Positions 6,866 through 15,300 of a stretch of DNA of 22,420 nt are shown one piece after another. Source of the stretch: JBBDRV01 sp040905285. Lineage in GTDB: Bacteria; Bacteroidota; Rhodothermia; Balneolales; Balneolaceae. The stretch covers positions 1 to 22,420 of the forward strand of contig JBBDRV010000189.1 of the NCBI GenBank assembly GCA_040905285.1, written 5' to 3'. The notes beneath the pieces were generated by a model, which worked only from the letters and a program-made list of their open reading frames with translations, made no database searches and was not told the origin of the DNA. How positions within the stretch are numbered: the first letter of the stretch is position 1; each line of letters begins with the position of its first letter. The position numbers and the translations under genes were made by a program.

Positions 6866-6885
6866 ATCATGCAGACATCTGTAGT

Positions 6886-6943
6886 CCCACAGTAAATTAA
6901 CCCACAGTAAAGATCAACCCACAGTAAATTAACAGTAAATTAA
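6886..6943. repeat. AT-rich tandem repeat (CCCACAGTAAATTAA type)
   Basis: CCCACAGTAAATTAA lies at 6886-6900, a variant with an inserted GATC at 6901-6917, a third copy at 6918-6932, and then a shortened CAGTAAATTAA at 6933-6943. It is a second, unrelated tandem array in the same spacer. Confidence 0.85.
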
Positions 6944-6977
6944 CAGTATCCGGATATGAAAATTCCCGGATATAGTA

Positions 6978-7008
6978 TTCACAGATGCACCGAAAATTTG
7001 TATCTTGT
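6978..7008 (+). promoter_or_regulatory. Probable promoter of the ccm genes
   Basis: TTCACA (6978-6983), 17 bases, TATCTTGT (7001-7008). It fits a -35/-10 layout fairly well and partly fits the Bacteroidota TAnnTTTG element. The segment TTGTATCTTGT is shared with the spacer upstream of the DUF3108 gene. It lies about 155 bp before ccmC. Confidence 0.4.
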
Positions 7009-7167
7009 CACCATTCAATTTACTCTTGCCGGACATCTGACCGGACAGCAGTTCAGGCGCGGTCCAAACCGAACCCGCAGTTACTGCAGGATGCAACAGC
7101 TCCCGGAATAATCAATATGGCATGATAAAGACACCTTCGCGATGAATATAGAATTCCGAGAGTTCCA

Positions 7168-7830
7168 GTGAAAACCTGGAAATATATTGTGGCGGTATGG
7201 ATGACTGTCGTCATTTCCGCGGGATTTCTGATTCGTATTCCGCACATCCCGATTCTGGAGGAATCAGCCAGGAATCTGTTTTTGCACGTGCCCATGTGGT
7301 TTACGATGACGGTCGCTTTTATAATGGCTTTCTATTACAGCATTCGCTATTTGCACGATGAATCTTTAAAGTGGGACCGGATGGCTGAAACAGCTACAAT
7401 GGTGGGCCTGCTTTTTGGTATCTGCGGCCTGATGACCGGATCGCTGTGGGCCCGCTTTACGTGGGGCACGTGGTGGACATTCGCTGAACCCCGCATGAAT
7501 CTTTCTGCTCTTGCCATGTTGGTATTTGTCGCCTATTTCATTCTCAGGTCTGCTTTTAATGACCGTGAAAAACGCGCTAAAATTTCTGCTGTATACAATA
7601 TCTTCGGGGTTACAACGATTCCTTTTTTACTCTACATCATCCCTCGTCAGCTGCCCAGTCTGCATCCGGGAGCAGAAGGAAATCCTGCCTTCAGTGATAT
7701 GACGGCGCCTGAACTTCGGCTGATTTTCTATCCGGCCGTTATCGGATTTATCGGTCTGGCCATATGGATGATGAATATTATCAACCGTTACAAGGCAGTT
7801 CAAGTACGCCTGAAACAAGCAGAACCATGA
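7168..7830 (+). CDS. ccmC: Heme-handling protein CcmC (CcsA-like WWD family)
   Basis: CcmC is an inner-membrane protein of cytochrome c maturation system I that presents heme to the chaperone CcmE. The 220-residue protein has six hydrophobic helices. His40 (LFLHVPMW) and His166 (PSLHPG) fit the two conserved heme-ligand histidines. Between them is the tryptophan-rich WWD segment, LWARFTWGTWWTFAEPRM (93-110), in which Glu stands where the family's Asp is usual. The start is GTG at 7168, whose GTGA overlaps the stop of a tiny upstream frame. The gene overlaps ccmD by ATGA. In a complete pathway an ABC pair, CcmAB, would act with it, but neither is in the window. Confidence 0.9.
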   Translation: MKTWKYIVAVWMTVVISAGFLIRIPHIPILEESARNLFLHVPMWFTMTVAFIMAFYYSIRYLHDESLKWDRMAETATMVGLLFGICGLMTGSLWARFTWGTWWTFAEPRMNLSALAMLVFVAYFILRSAFNDREKRAKISAVYNIFGVTTIPFLLYIIPRQLPSLHPGAEGNPAFSDMTAPELRLIFYPAVIGFIGLAIWMMNIINRYKAVQVRLKQAEP

Positions 7831-8087
7831 CAGTAGGAATAATGCAAGAACTACAGGAATCGGACGTTGATACCCTGACAAAAAGTTACAGTGATCAGTG
7901 GGGTGCGATGGATAATCTGGGGGAGGCGTCCTCATTTGTTCAGTTTATGGCATCCAACGACCTTATATTTGTCGTTTTGGGCGTCAGCCTTGTTATCTGG
8001 TTTGTCCTGCTGTTTTATATGGTCCGGGTGGACCGGAAAGTTTCCAAACTTGAAAACGAGTTAACCGACAAAGAAGAAAATTCATGA
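7827..8087 (+). CDS. ccmD: CcmD-like small membrane protein
   Basis: An 86-residue protein with one membrane helix (FVVLGVSLVIWFVLLFYMV) followed by a basic, coiled tail, VDRKVSKLENELTDKEENS. This is the arrangement of CcmD, the small partner that helps release holo-CcmE from the CcmABC complex. The N-terminal 40 residues are soluble, which makes it longer than the E. coli version but is common for such genes outside Proteobacteria. The start is the ATG at 7827, which shares ATGA with the ccmC stop. An in-frame extension upstream to 7764 lies wholly in ccmC and is not used. It shares ATGA with ccmE too. Confidence 0.8.
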   Translation: MTVGIMQELQESDVDTLTKSYSDQWGAMDNLGEASSFVQFMASNDLIFVVLGVSLVIWFVLLFYMVRVDRKVSKLENELTDKEENS

Positions 8088-8479
8088 AACCGAAACTGAT
8101 GATCGGTGTCGTTTCCATTATTGTGTTCACCTCCCTGTTAATGGTTAATTTCGGAGAAAGCATCAGTACATACGTGAATTTTGAACAGGCGGAAGACAGG
8201 GCCGTATCTCATGTGGTCGGCGTATGGGATGACACCCGGGAATACGGTTTCTCACGTGAGACGATGCAGTTTTCATTCTTTATGAAGGATGAAGACGGAA
8301 ACGTTCGCCGTGTGGTTTATCACAAACCCAAACCGAACAATTTTGAACAGGCTACGCAGCTTGTTGTCATCGGTGAATTAAGGAATGGTGTATTTTATGC
8401 AAATGATATGTTAATGAAATGTCCCTCCAAGTATAATGATCCGAACGAAGCTGATTTTGTAAACGCAGAAGAGATGTAA
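8084..8479 (+). CDS. ccmE: Cytochrome c maturation heme chaperone CcmE, CxxxY type
   Basis: CcmE binds heme covalently on the outer face of the membrane and passes it to CcmF for ligation to apocytochrome c. The 131-residue protein has an N-terminal membrane anchor (about residues 5-24) and an OB-fold beta-barrel domain. In the position of the classical HxxxY heme-binding motif it carries CPSKY (Cys113 to Tyr117). A Cys variant of CcmE is known from archaea, sulfate reducers and several other lineages. The sequence is otherwise typical: VVIGELRNGVFYANDMLMKC is the strand leading to the motif. ATGA is shared with ccmD, and ccmF begins one base after its stop, so these genes form a tight operon. 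Confidence 0.93.
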   Translation: MKPKLMIGVVSIIVFTSLLMVNFGESISTYVNFEQAEDRAVSHVVGVWDDTREYGFSRETMQFSFFMKDEDGNVRRVVYHKPKPNNFEQATQLVVIGELRNGVFYANDMLMKCPSKYNDPNEADFVNAEEM

Positions 8480-8480
8480 T

Positions 8481-10976
8481 ATGGAAGGTATCATCGGTAA
8501 CCTGTTCGTTGCCGTTGCTTTTTTCAGTGCAATCGGGTCAATGGTTTTCTACGGGCTGGCAGCCCGTCGTGAAGACACCGGATTTCTTGATAAAGCGGCG
8601 GACTGGCTCTGGATATCCAAGGGGATTTTTACCATTGCAGCATCTGCCCTGCTTTCCTGGCTGATCCTGAATCACAGGTTTGAATATTTTTATGTCTGGA
8701 ACTACACAAGCCTGGACCTGGAAACCAGGTACCTTTTCTCTGCACTATGGGGTGGACAGGAAGGAAGTTTCATAATCTGGATATTCATGGCTTTCCTGGT
8801 GGGCCTGGGTTTGATGAGGTGGACCCAAAAACCCTACAGGAGTCCGGTTATGTTTGTCATGGCCCTGACCCAGGTTTTCCTGATCTCAATGCTTCTGGGA
8901 TGGGATATCTTTGGCCTGAAACTGGGCGCATCTCCATTCAGGACGATTGCCCAGGAGATGCCCAATGCTCCATTTATCCAATCCAATCCGGATTTTGTCC
9001 CGGCTGACGGAACCGGTCTGAATGATCTTCTTCAAAGCCCGTGGATGATGATCCATCCGCCGATCATATTTCTCGGATTTTCCATGATGACGGTGCCTTT
9101 TGCCTTTGCCATTGCTTCGCTCTGGACGAGGAAATATGATGACTGGATCAAACCGGCTCTCCCATGGACACTGGGAGCCAATCTTTCGCTTCTGACAGCT
9201 ATTTTTCTCGGGGGGTACTGGGCATATGAAACACTTTCTTTTGGCGGTTACTGGGCATGGGACCCGGTTGAAAATGCTTCACTGGTTCCCTGGCTGATCG
9301 GCACGGCAGGCATACATATGATGATCATCCAGAGCAAAAGCTCCCGGGCGCACAGAGGGGCCATTTTCCTGACGATTCTTGCCTATACGGCAGTTGTATA
9401 TCAAACATTTCTTACCCGGTCCGGTGTGCTGGGATCCCAGTCGGTACACAGTTTTGTCGATCTCGGGCTTTATAACCAGCTGCTGGCTTTTATGCTTGTA
9501 ATCCTGCTTCTGGGCCTTGGATTTTATCTCTACCGATACAGGGAGCTTCCTTCCCCGGCCGAAGAGTCTGCCATACTGAGCCGGGAGTTCATGACTTTCA
9601 CGGGGGGAATGTTTCTGTTCATTCTCGGCATGGTTATCATACTGGGCACAAGTTCACCGATTATCGGACGGCTTTTTGTAGATAGCCCCACACCGCCTGA
9701 AATACAGTTTTATAATAACTGGAGTATGCCTATTGCCCTCGTGATGGCGGTATTAACGGTTATCGGCCAATTTCTGTTCTGGAAAAAGCATGACTGGGAG
9801 TCACTGGCTTCCGCCCTGGTCACGCCGCTTCTTCTCACTTCCGTGGCTGCTATTCTGAGTATTGTGCTGGGGGATGTAAGGAATTTGTCCTACATGGTGT
9901 TCATCTTTGCATCCTGGTTTACTGTTATGGGCAACGGTGCGGTGATGGTCAGCCTGGCCGGGAAAAGTCCCAAACTGATCGGCGGTGCACTTTCGCATAT
10001 CGGATTTGGAACACTCCTGCTGGGGATCCTTGCGTCTTCCGTCTATAATGAACAGATACTCGATGAGCGCATGCAAAATTACAACAATATGGTGGAAGCC
10101 GGTGAGGTTTTCGATGAGCAGGGGTTCCCGGTACAGGAAAAAGCAGAAACGTTTATGCTGGAACTGAATCGGCCGAAGGTGATTGCTGACAAATATACCG
10201 TTACGTATGAGGGGTACCGTCTGACAGACAGCCCCCGGCCCGGACAGCAGCAATACCGTATTCGTTTTGAACCAGTCAGCGGCGGCAGAAGCTTTACCAT
10301 GACCCCCGATGTCTATCCCATGCAGACGACCTCGACGCGTGATAATATCGAGTGGTCTGTAGAACCTCACGTTCGTTCCGGCCTGCTGAACGATATCTAT
10401 TTATATGTAGCCGGGAGTGCCTATGTGGAAGAACGTAACCGGCGTCTGGCAAACAGGAGCGAAACCGGGCCTGTGACGGGTGAGGTGTCGGTTGAGGGGG
10501 GAAACGGGGAGGACCCGCCGGAGCCCCGTACTGTCGGCTTTTCAAGAGACCAGCCTGTGGAAATAGGACCCTATCATTTTACATTTAAGGAATTTCGCCC
10601 GGCTAATGAATCGACCCTTCCCGACAGTACATTGATTGCTGTCCGGTCCCTTATAGAAATACACCACGAGCCGACGGAAAGTGCATACGAAGTGGAACCG
10701 CTGTTTGCCGTGTATACAGAAGACGGCCGTAGTTATACCTATTCTCCTCCGCTGGAAATGGAAAGATTCGGCCTTAATATTTCATTCAGCCGGATCATTC
10801 CTGAAGAAGACAGGATTGAGCTTGTGATTGACGGACTCCTGGAGGAGTATGAAGAGGACTGGGTGGTTATCGTCGCAGAAAGGAAACCGTTTGTTTCCGT
10901 TGTCTGGCTGGGCACTTTTTTGCTAATGGCCGGATTCAGTGTGTCTATTTTACGGCACTGGTCACGGTTAAAGTGA
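8481..10976 (+). CDS. ccmF: Cytochrome c heme lyase subunit CcmF
   Basis: CcmF is the integral membrane core of the heme ligation complex of system I. The 831-residue protein has multiple hydrophobic helices in its first 520 or so residues. These include the WWD-domain segment GGYWAWDPVENASLVPWL with Trp258, Trp260 and Asp261, the heme-ligand region MMIHPPIIFLGF before it, and HRGAIFLTILAYTAVVYQTFLTRSG after it. A soluble periplasmic domain (about residues 530-800) follows. It is much longer than in E. coli CcmF (about 650 residues total). The protein ends in one further helix (VVWLGTFLLMAGFSVSIL). A long C-terminal periplasmic domain is seen in other non-proteobacterial CcmF proteins. It starts one base after the ccmE stop. 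Confidence 0.95.
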   Translation: MEGIIGNLFVAVAFFSAIGSMVFYGLAARREDTGFLDKAADWLWISKGIFTIAASALLSWLILNHRFEYFYVWNYTSLDLETRYLFSALWGGQEGSFIIWIFMAFLVGLGLMRWTQKPYRSPVMFVMALTQVFLISMLLGWDIFGLKLGASPFRTIAQEMPNAPFIQSNPDFVPADGTGLNDLLQSPWMMIHPPIIFLGFSMMTVPFAFAIASLWTRKYDDWIKPALPWTLGANLSLLTAIFLGGYWAYETLSFGGYWAWDPVENASLVPWLIGTAGIHMMIIQSKSSRAHRGAIFLTILAYTAVVYQTFLTRSGVLGSQSVHSFVDLGLYNQLLAFMLVILLLGLGFYLYRYRELPSPAEESAILSREFMTFTGGMFLFILGMVIILGTSSPIIGRLFVDSPTPPEIQFYNNWSMPIALVMAVLTVIGQFLFWKKHDWESLASALVTPLLLTSVAAILSIVLGDVRNLSYMVFIFASWFTVMGNGAVMVSLAGKSPKLIGGALSHIGFGTLLLGILASSVYNEQILDERMQNYNNMVEAGEVFDEQGFPVQEKAETFMLELNRPKVIADKYTVTYEGYRLTDSPRPGQQQYRIRFEPVSGGRSFTMTPDVYPMQTTSTRDNIEWSVEPHVRSGLLNDIYLYVAGSAYVEERNRRLANRSETGPVTGEVSVEGGNGEDPPEPRTVGFSRDQPVEIGPYHFTFKEFRPANESTLPDSTLIAVRSLIEIHHEPTESAYEVEPLFAVYTEDGRSYTYSPPLEMERFGLNISFSRIIPEEDRIELVIDGLLEEYEEDWVVIVAERKPFVSVVWLGTFLLMAGFSVSILRHWSRLK

Positions 10977-11015
10977 TCAGGGATACGGTCCCCCTGTGTC
11001 CAACCGGGAAAAGGA

Positions 11016-11747
11016 ATGCGCTGTAAACTGACAATTGAATATGACGGTACCGGGTTTTCAGGCTGGCAACGGCAGAAGAGAGGACGTACCGTACAAGGGG
11101 AAATTGAACAGGCAATGGCTGTTTTTTTCCGAAGGGAGATTCCTGTCTACGGTCAGGGGCGGACAGACCGGGGAGTCCATGCTGTGGGACAGGTGGCTCA
11201 TGCGGACCTCCCTGACGGCACGGAAGAACTCAGGTTGCTCTCGGCCATGCGGGGCCTTTTACCGCCTGACATAGCTGTGGTCCGTGTCCAGCCGGCGGCA
11301 CAAGATTTTCACGCTCGTTTTGATGCCCTTTCAAGGAGGTACCGGTATCAAATCGCAATCCGCCCGGCCCCGCTGTACCGGCATGCCTGCTGGGTCATGC
11401 TGAAGCCGTTTGATTCAAAACTTCTGAATGACTGTGCCAAAATGATTTCCGGCGATCATGATTTTAGCAATTTCGCCAAAATACCGGATGATTCCAGCCT
11501 GAGCAGCCGGTGCGTAATCAGGATATCACACTGGAGTAATGATGATTATCTGTGGTGTTATACAATAGAAGGAAATCGTTTTCTGCGGCATATGGTGCGC
11601 CGGCTGGTCGGCACCATGCTTCAGGTAGCCACAGGTGATTTTGGCAAAAATGATTTTAAGGCTTTGCTGAACGGGGGGGAAGCGGCCGGGCGCAAAGGCC
11701 ATGCCGCTCCGCCGGAAGGATTGGTTCTGGAGAATGTTTCCTATTAA
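11016..11747 (+). CDS. truA: tRNA pseudouridine(38-40) synthase TruA
   Basis: TruA converts uridines 38, 39 and 40 in the anticodon stem of many tRNAs to pseudouridine. The 243-residue protein has the family's start (LTIEYDGTGFSGWQRQ), the catalytic motif GRTDRGVHA with Asp51, the core sequence HARFDALSRRYRYQI, RHMVRRLVGTML near residue 190, and the closing APPEGLVLENV. The length is normal. An AAAAGGA lies immediately before the ATG. It starts 39 bp after ccmF in the same direction and may share that transcript. Confidence 0.96.
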   Translation: MRCKLTIEYDGTGFSGWQRQKRGRTVQGEIEQAMAVFFRREIPVYGQGRTDRGVHAVGQVAHADLPDGTEELRLLSAMRGLLPPDIAVVRVQPAAQDFHARFDALSRRYRYQIAIRPAPLYRHACWVMLKPFDSKLLNDCAKMISGDHDFSNFAKIPDDSSLSSRCVIRISHWSNDDYLWCYTIEGNRFLRHMVRRLVGTMLQVATGDFGKNDFKALLNGGEAAGRKGHAAPPEGLVLENVSY

Positions 11748-11770
11748 ACCGCAAACTGTTTTTTTAGAGC

Positions 11771-11926
11771 ATGTCGAAAAAGGAATGTCCCGGTTGTGCA
11801 GTCGATGTAGATTCCGCCAGTGAAATCTGTCCCGTGTGCGGGTATGAATTTCCCGTGCAGAGCTTTTCTGTAAAGCTTGCGGTCTGGCTGATGATTGTTT
11901 TGCTTCTGCTCTGGCTGCTTTTTTAA
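11771..11926 (+). CDS. Small zinc-ribbon membrane protein (51 aa)
   Basis: A short gene, easily missed, beginning 23 bp after truA. The N-terminal 28 residues carry two CxxC pairs, Cys6-Pro-Gly-Cys9 and Cys20-Pro-Val-Cys23, spaced as in a zinc ribbon; the second pair continues as GYEFP. Residues 34-51 are strongly hydrophobic (VKLAVWLMIVLLLLWLLF) and end the protein, so it is a tail-anchored protein whose ribbon would face the cytosol if the topology is N-in. I do not recognise a named family. Zinc-ribbon-plus-helix proteins of this size are known from many genomes, mostly uncharacterised. The codons are ordinary and the stop TAA closes right after the hydrophobic stretch. Confidence 0.72.
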   Translation: MSKKECPGCAVDVDSASEICPVCGYEFPVQSFSVKLAVWLMIVLLLLWLLF

Positions 11927-12386
11927 GAAGCTCAGTGTGTTCTTTCTGCGACTCCTGTCACTGCCTGTCCCTACCGGAAATCACCGGACAGGGCCTGCGA
12001 TGAAATTCCGCCTGCCTGTAAAATGGAAATGTGGTTAAAAAATTTTTTATATTGCATCGCTGTGCGATTTTCAGACCGGACAGGGAAAGCAGGTTATTCC
12101 ATTTTCCTGAAAAAGTGTTTTAAAGATGGTTTTGATGGAAAACCGATCTTTGATTGATTTGCCGTTCATCCGGTTCAAAAAAGATGTTCCTGCTGCAGAT
12201 GTTACGGAGACGGTAATCTTGAGGATATGCTGATTTATGTGATTCAACGGATCCTGGAAACTGAAAGCGTGCAGACCCGTGTTTTGTGTGAATAGCTGCA
12301 GGTGATATTGTTGGCAGGTTTTACGCAGGTCTGTCGAAACGCAGGCATCCGGTATTAAACGGAAGGAAGAAAAATTATAAGCAAAT
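11927..12386. other. Intergenic region upstream of gltB
   Basis: This 460-bp stretch has no gene that I can support. It holds an inverted repeat, CCTGTCC (11964-11970) with GGACAGG (11986-11992), a TATATTGC promoter-like sequence at 12048-12055 behind an A/T-rich block, and a strong 12-bp hairpin at 12122-12151. From that promoter-like site the gltB leader would be about 330 bases. An antisense frame (12071-12409) and a 35-codon frame at 12126 have no protein-like features. Confidence 0.6.
12122..12151 (+). promoter_or_regulatory. Hairpin in the gltB leader
   Basis: AAAGATGGTTTT (12122-12133) pairs with AAAACC-ATCTTT (12139-12151, one bulged G at 12145) around a 5-base loop, GATGG. It is about 235 bp ahead of gltB and has no U-tract, so it does not look like a terminator. 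A regulatory or stabilising role is a guess. Confidence 0.4.
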
Positions 12387-15300
12387 ATGAATATGGAAGG
12401 TAAGAACATACCCCGAAAGCAGGGTCTTTATAATCCCGAATATGAACACGATGCCTGCGGGATCGGATTTGTGGTAAATATAAAAGGGAAGCAGTCCAAC
12501 AAGATAGTACAGCAGGCACTGACCGTCCTTGCGAATCTTGAGCACCGGGGCGCCACCGGCAGTGAGCCAAATACAGGTGACGGGGCTGGTATCCTGATGC
12601 AAATACCCCATAAATTTCTGGAACAGGACTGCAGGGGATTAAGCATCGATCTGCCTGAGCCGGGAAAATACGGTGTGGGGATGATTTTTTTCCCCGGAGA
12701 GCGTGAGGACCGGCGGCCTTGTGAAAAAATTGTAGAAAAAATTGTGAAAGAGGAGGGCCAGAGGGTAATCGGGTGGAGGAAGGTGCCTACGGACAATTCC
12801 AGCCTGGGTAAATCAGCGATTGCTTCAGAACCATCGGTACGGCAGATTTTTATAGGCAGAAGTGAAGATCTGGAAACCGATCTTGATTTTGAACGAAAGC
12901 TTTATGTCATCCGTCGCCGGGCCTCCCGAGCTGTAGAGGAGGCTGATCTTGAGATTAATGAGAAGGAGTTTTTCTATATTTCCAGTCTCTCTTCCCGTAC
13001 TATTATCTACAAGGGGATGCTTACCCCCAAGCAAGTGGAAGGGTATTACCCCGATCTCGTCAGCGCACATATGGAGTCGTCCCTGGCCCTGGTTCACTCC
13101 CGCTTCAGCACCAATACATTTCCCAGCTGGAAGCTGGCACACCCCTATCGCTACCTGATTCACAATGGGGAAATTAATACCATGCGGGGTAACCAGAACT
13201 GGATGCATGCCCGCGAATCCCAGTTCGCCAGTGAGCTGTTCGGGGATGACCTCAGGAAAATATTTCCGATAATCCAGGAAGACGGCAGTGATTCCGCAAA
13301 ATTTGACAACTGTCTCGAGTTTCTTACCCTGGCCGGACGATCGCTGCCGCATGTCATGATGATGATGATCCCCGAACCCTGGGAAAAGCATGAAAGCATG
13401 GATGAGGCCAGGCGTGCATTTTATGAATATCACAGCTGTTTGATGGAGCCGTGGGACGGTCCCGCCTCTATCGCTTTTACCGATGGTAAAATGGTTGGCG
13501 CTACACTGGATCGTAATGGATTGCGTCCGTCCAGGTATTATGTCACCCGAGACGATACGGTTGTACTCGCTTCTGAGGTGGGAGTACTTGATTTCCCGCC
13601 GGAAGAGGTTGTCCAGAAAGAACGTCTTCAGCCCGGGCGCATGCTGGTAATTGATACCGAGGAGGGTCGGATAATCAGTGACGAGGAGATCAAGAAACAA
13701 ATTTCAAACGAACATCCGTATCGCCGGTGGCTGGATGAAAATCTTGTGAATTTCAGAAAGGTAACGGAAAAGCTGACGTACAGGGAACCCGAGCTTGATC
13801 ACGGCGAGGTGGTGCATCGTCAAAAGGTATTCGGATATACATACGAAGACCTCAAAATAAATATAGGCCCGATGGCCGAAAACATGCTGCAGCCGGTTGG
13901 GGCGATGGGTAATGACGCTCCCATAGCTGTACTTTCCAATCAGCCGCAGCTGTTGTATAACTATTTCAAGCAGCTGTTTGCACAAGTAACGAATCCACCG
14001 ATCGATCCGATTCGGGAAGAGCTGATAACCTCCACTGAAACCATTCTGGGATCCCAGGGGAATATTCTGACTCCTACTCCGGACAGCTGCCGGCAGATTG
14101 AGCTGAAGACTCCGGTCCTGACCAATGAAGAATTGGGCCAGCTGCGGGAACTCCGGTTGTCCGGATTCAAAAATGCGACGATCCCCATGCTGTTTAAAGC
14201 GGGCTCCGGAGGGGAGGGTCTGGAGAAGAGACTCGAAGAAATCTTCAGACTGGCTGACAAGGCCATTGAAGACGGAGCCAACATACTTATCCTTTCAGAC
14301 CGTGATTTTGACAGGCATAACACGCCGATACCGGCGTTGCTGGCGGTCGGCGGACTGCATCACCATCTGATCCGGATTGGTAAACGGACAGAGGTGGGAA
14401 TTGTACTTGAATCGGGTGAGCCGCGGGAAACCCATCATTTCTGTACACTCCTGGGATACGGGGTGGATGCCGTCAATCCTTATATGGCCTATGAAAGCCT
14501 TTTTGACCTGATCCAGGAAGGGCTGATAGAGAACCTCTCATACAAACGAGCTGTCAAGGGATATAATAAAGCTGTGGTGAAAGGTATCGTAAAGGTGATG
14601 TCCAAAATGGGTATTTCCACGATCAAATCTTATCGCGGGGCCCAGATATTTGAAGCCCTTGGAATCAGCAAGGATGTCATCAACAAATACTTTACCTGGA
14701 CTGATTCACGGATCGGGGGAATCGGCCTGGATACCATTGCCAGGGAAGCCGGGATGAGGCATGAGAAAGCCTATCCCAGGGTACGGACAAACGGCCGGGT
14801 TCTTGACGAAGGAGGGCAGTACAAGTGGCGTAAAAACAGTGAGTACCACATGTATAATCCCGAAACTGTCCATACCCTTCAGTTTGCAAGCAAAACAGGG
14901 GATTACAAGTTGTACAAGGAGTACGCAAGACTGGTTGACGACCAGTTTGACCCACCGCCTGCATTGCGTAATCTGCTCGATTTCGATTTTTCCGGGGATC
15001 CGGTCCCGATTGAGGAAGTGGAACCGATAGAATCGATATGCAAACGTTTCAAGACCGGGGCCATGTCCTACGGCTCTATCGGAAAGGAGACTCATGAAGC
15101 GCTGGCAATAGCAATGAACCGCGTTGGAGGAAAAAGCAATACCGGTGAGGGCGGTGAAGATCCTGCCCGGTACACACCGGATGCCAACGGCGATTCAAGG
15201 AACAGTGCAATCAAACAGGTAGCTTCAGGACGTTTTGGCGTCACCAGTGAGTATCTGACAATGGGTGATGAAATTCAGATCAAGATGGCCCAGGGGGCAA

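Larger units (their letters stand above)
6679..7167. other. Intergenic region with degenerate repeats, divergent promoters
   Basis: This 489-bp spacer separates the PH-like gene (minus) from ccmC (plus). It contains a cluster of TGTGC(G/A)TCCGGCAG units, a cluster of CCCACAGTAAATTAA units, two CCGGATAT copies (6950-6957 and 6966-6973), and a promoter-like sequence at 6978-7008. A 9-codon frame (7142-7171) ends in a TGA that overlaps the ccmC GTG start by 4 bp. Open frames crossing the repeats, such as 6438-6884, follow the repeat composition and look spurious. Confidence 0.65.

Noticed and set aside
6438..6884. 148-codon plus-strand frame across the PH-like gene and the repeats
   Set aside because: Its second half is translated tandem repeat, and its first half is antisense to a supported gene.
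9801..10370. 189-codon minus-strand frame inside ccmF
   Set aside because: It is antisense to the ccmF periplasmic domain and membrane helices; composition follows the opposite strand.
12071..12409. 112-codon minus-strand frame upstream of gltB
   Set aside because: No domain, no ribosome binding site, and it overlaps the gltB start; more likely non-coding leader.
12825..13700. 291-codon minus-strand frame inside gltB
   Set aside because: It lies fully antisense to the well-conserved glutaminase domain of gltB and has no recognisable motif.
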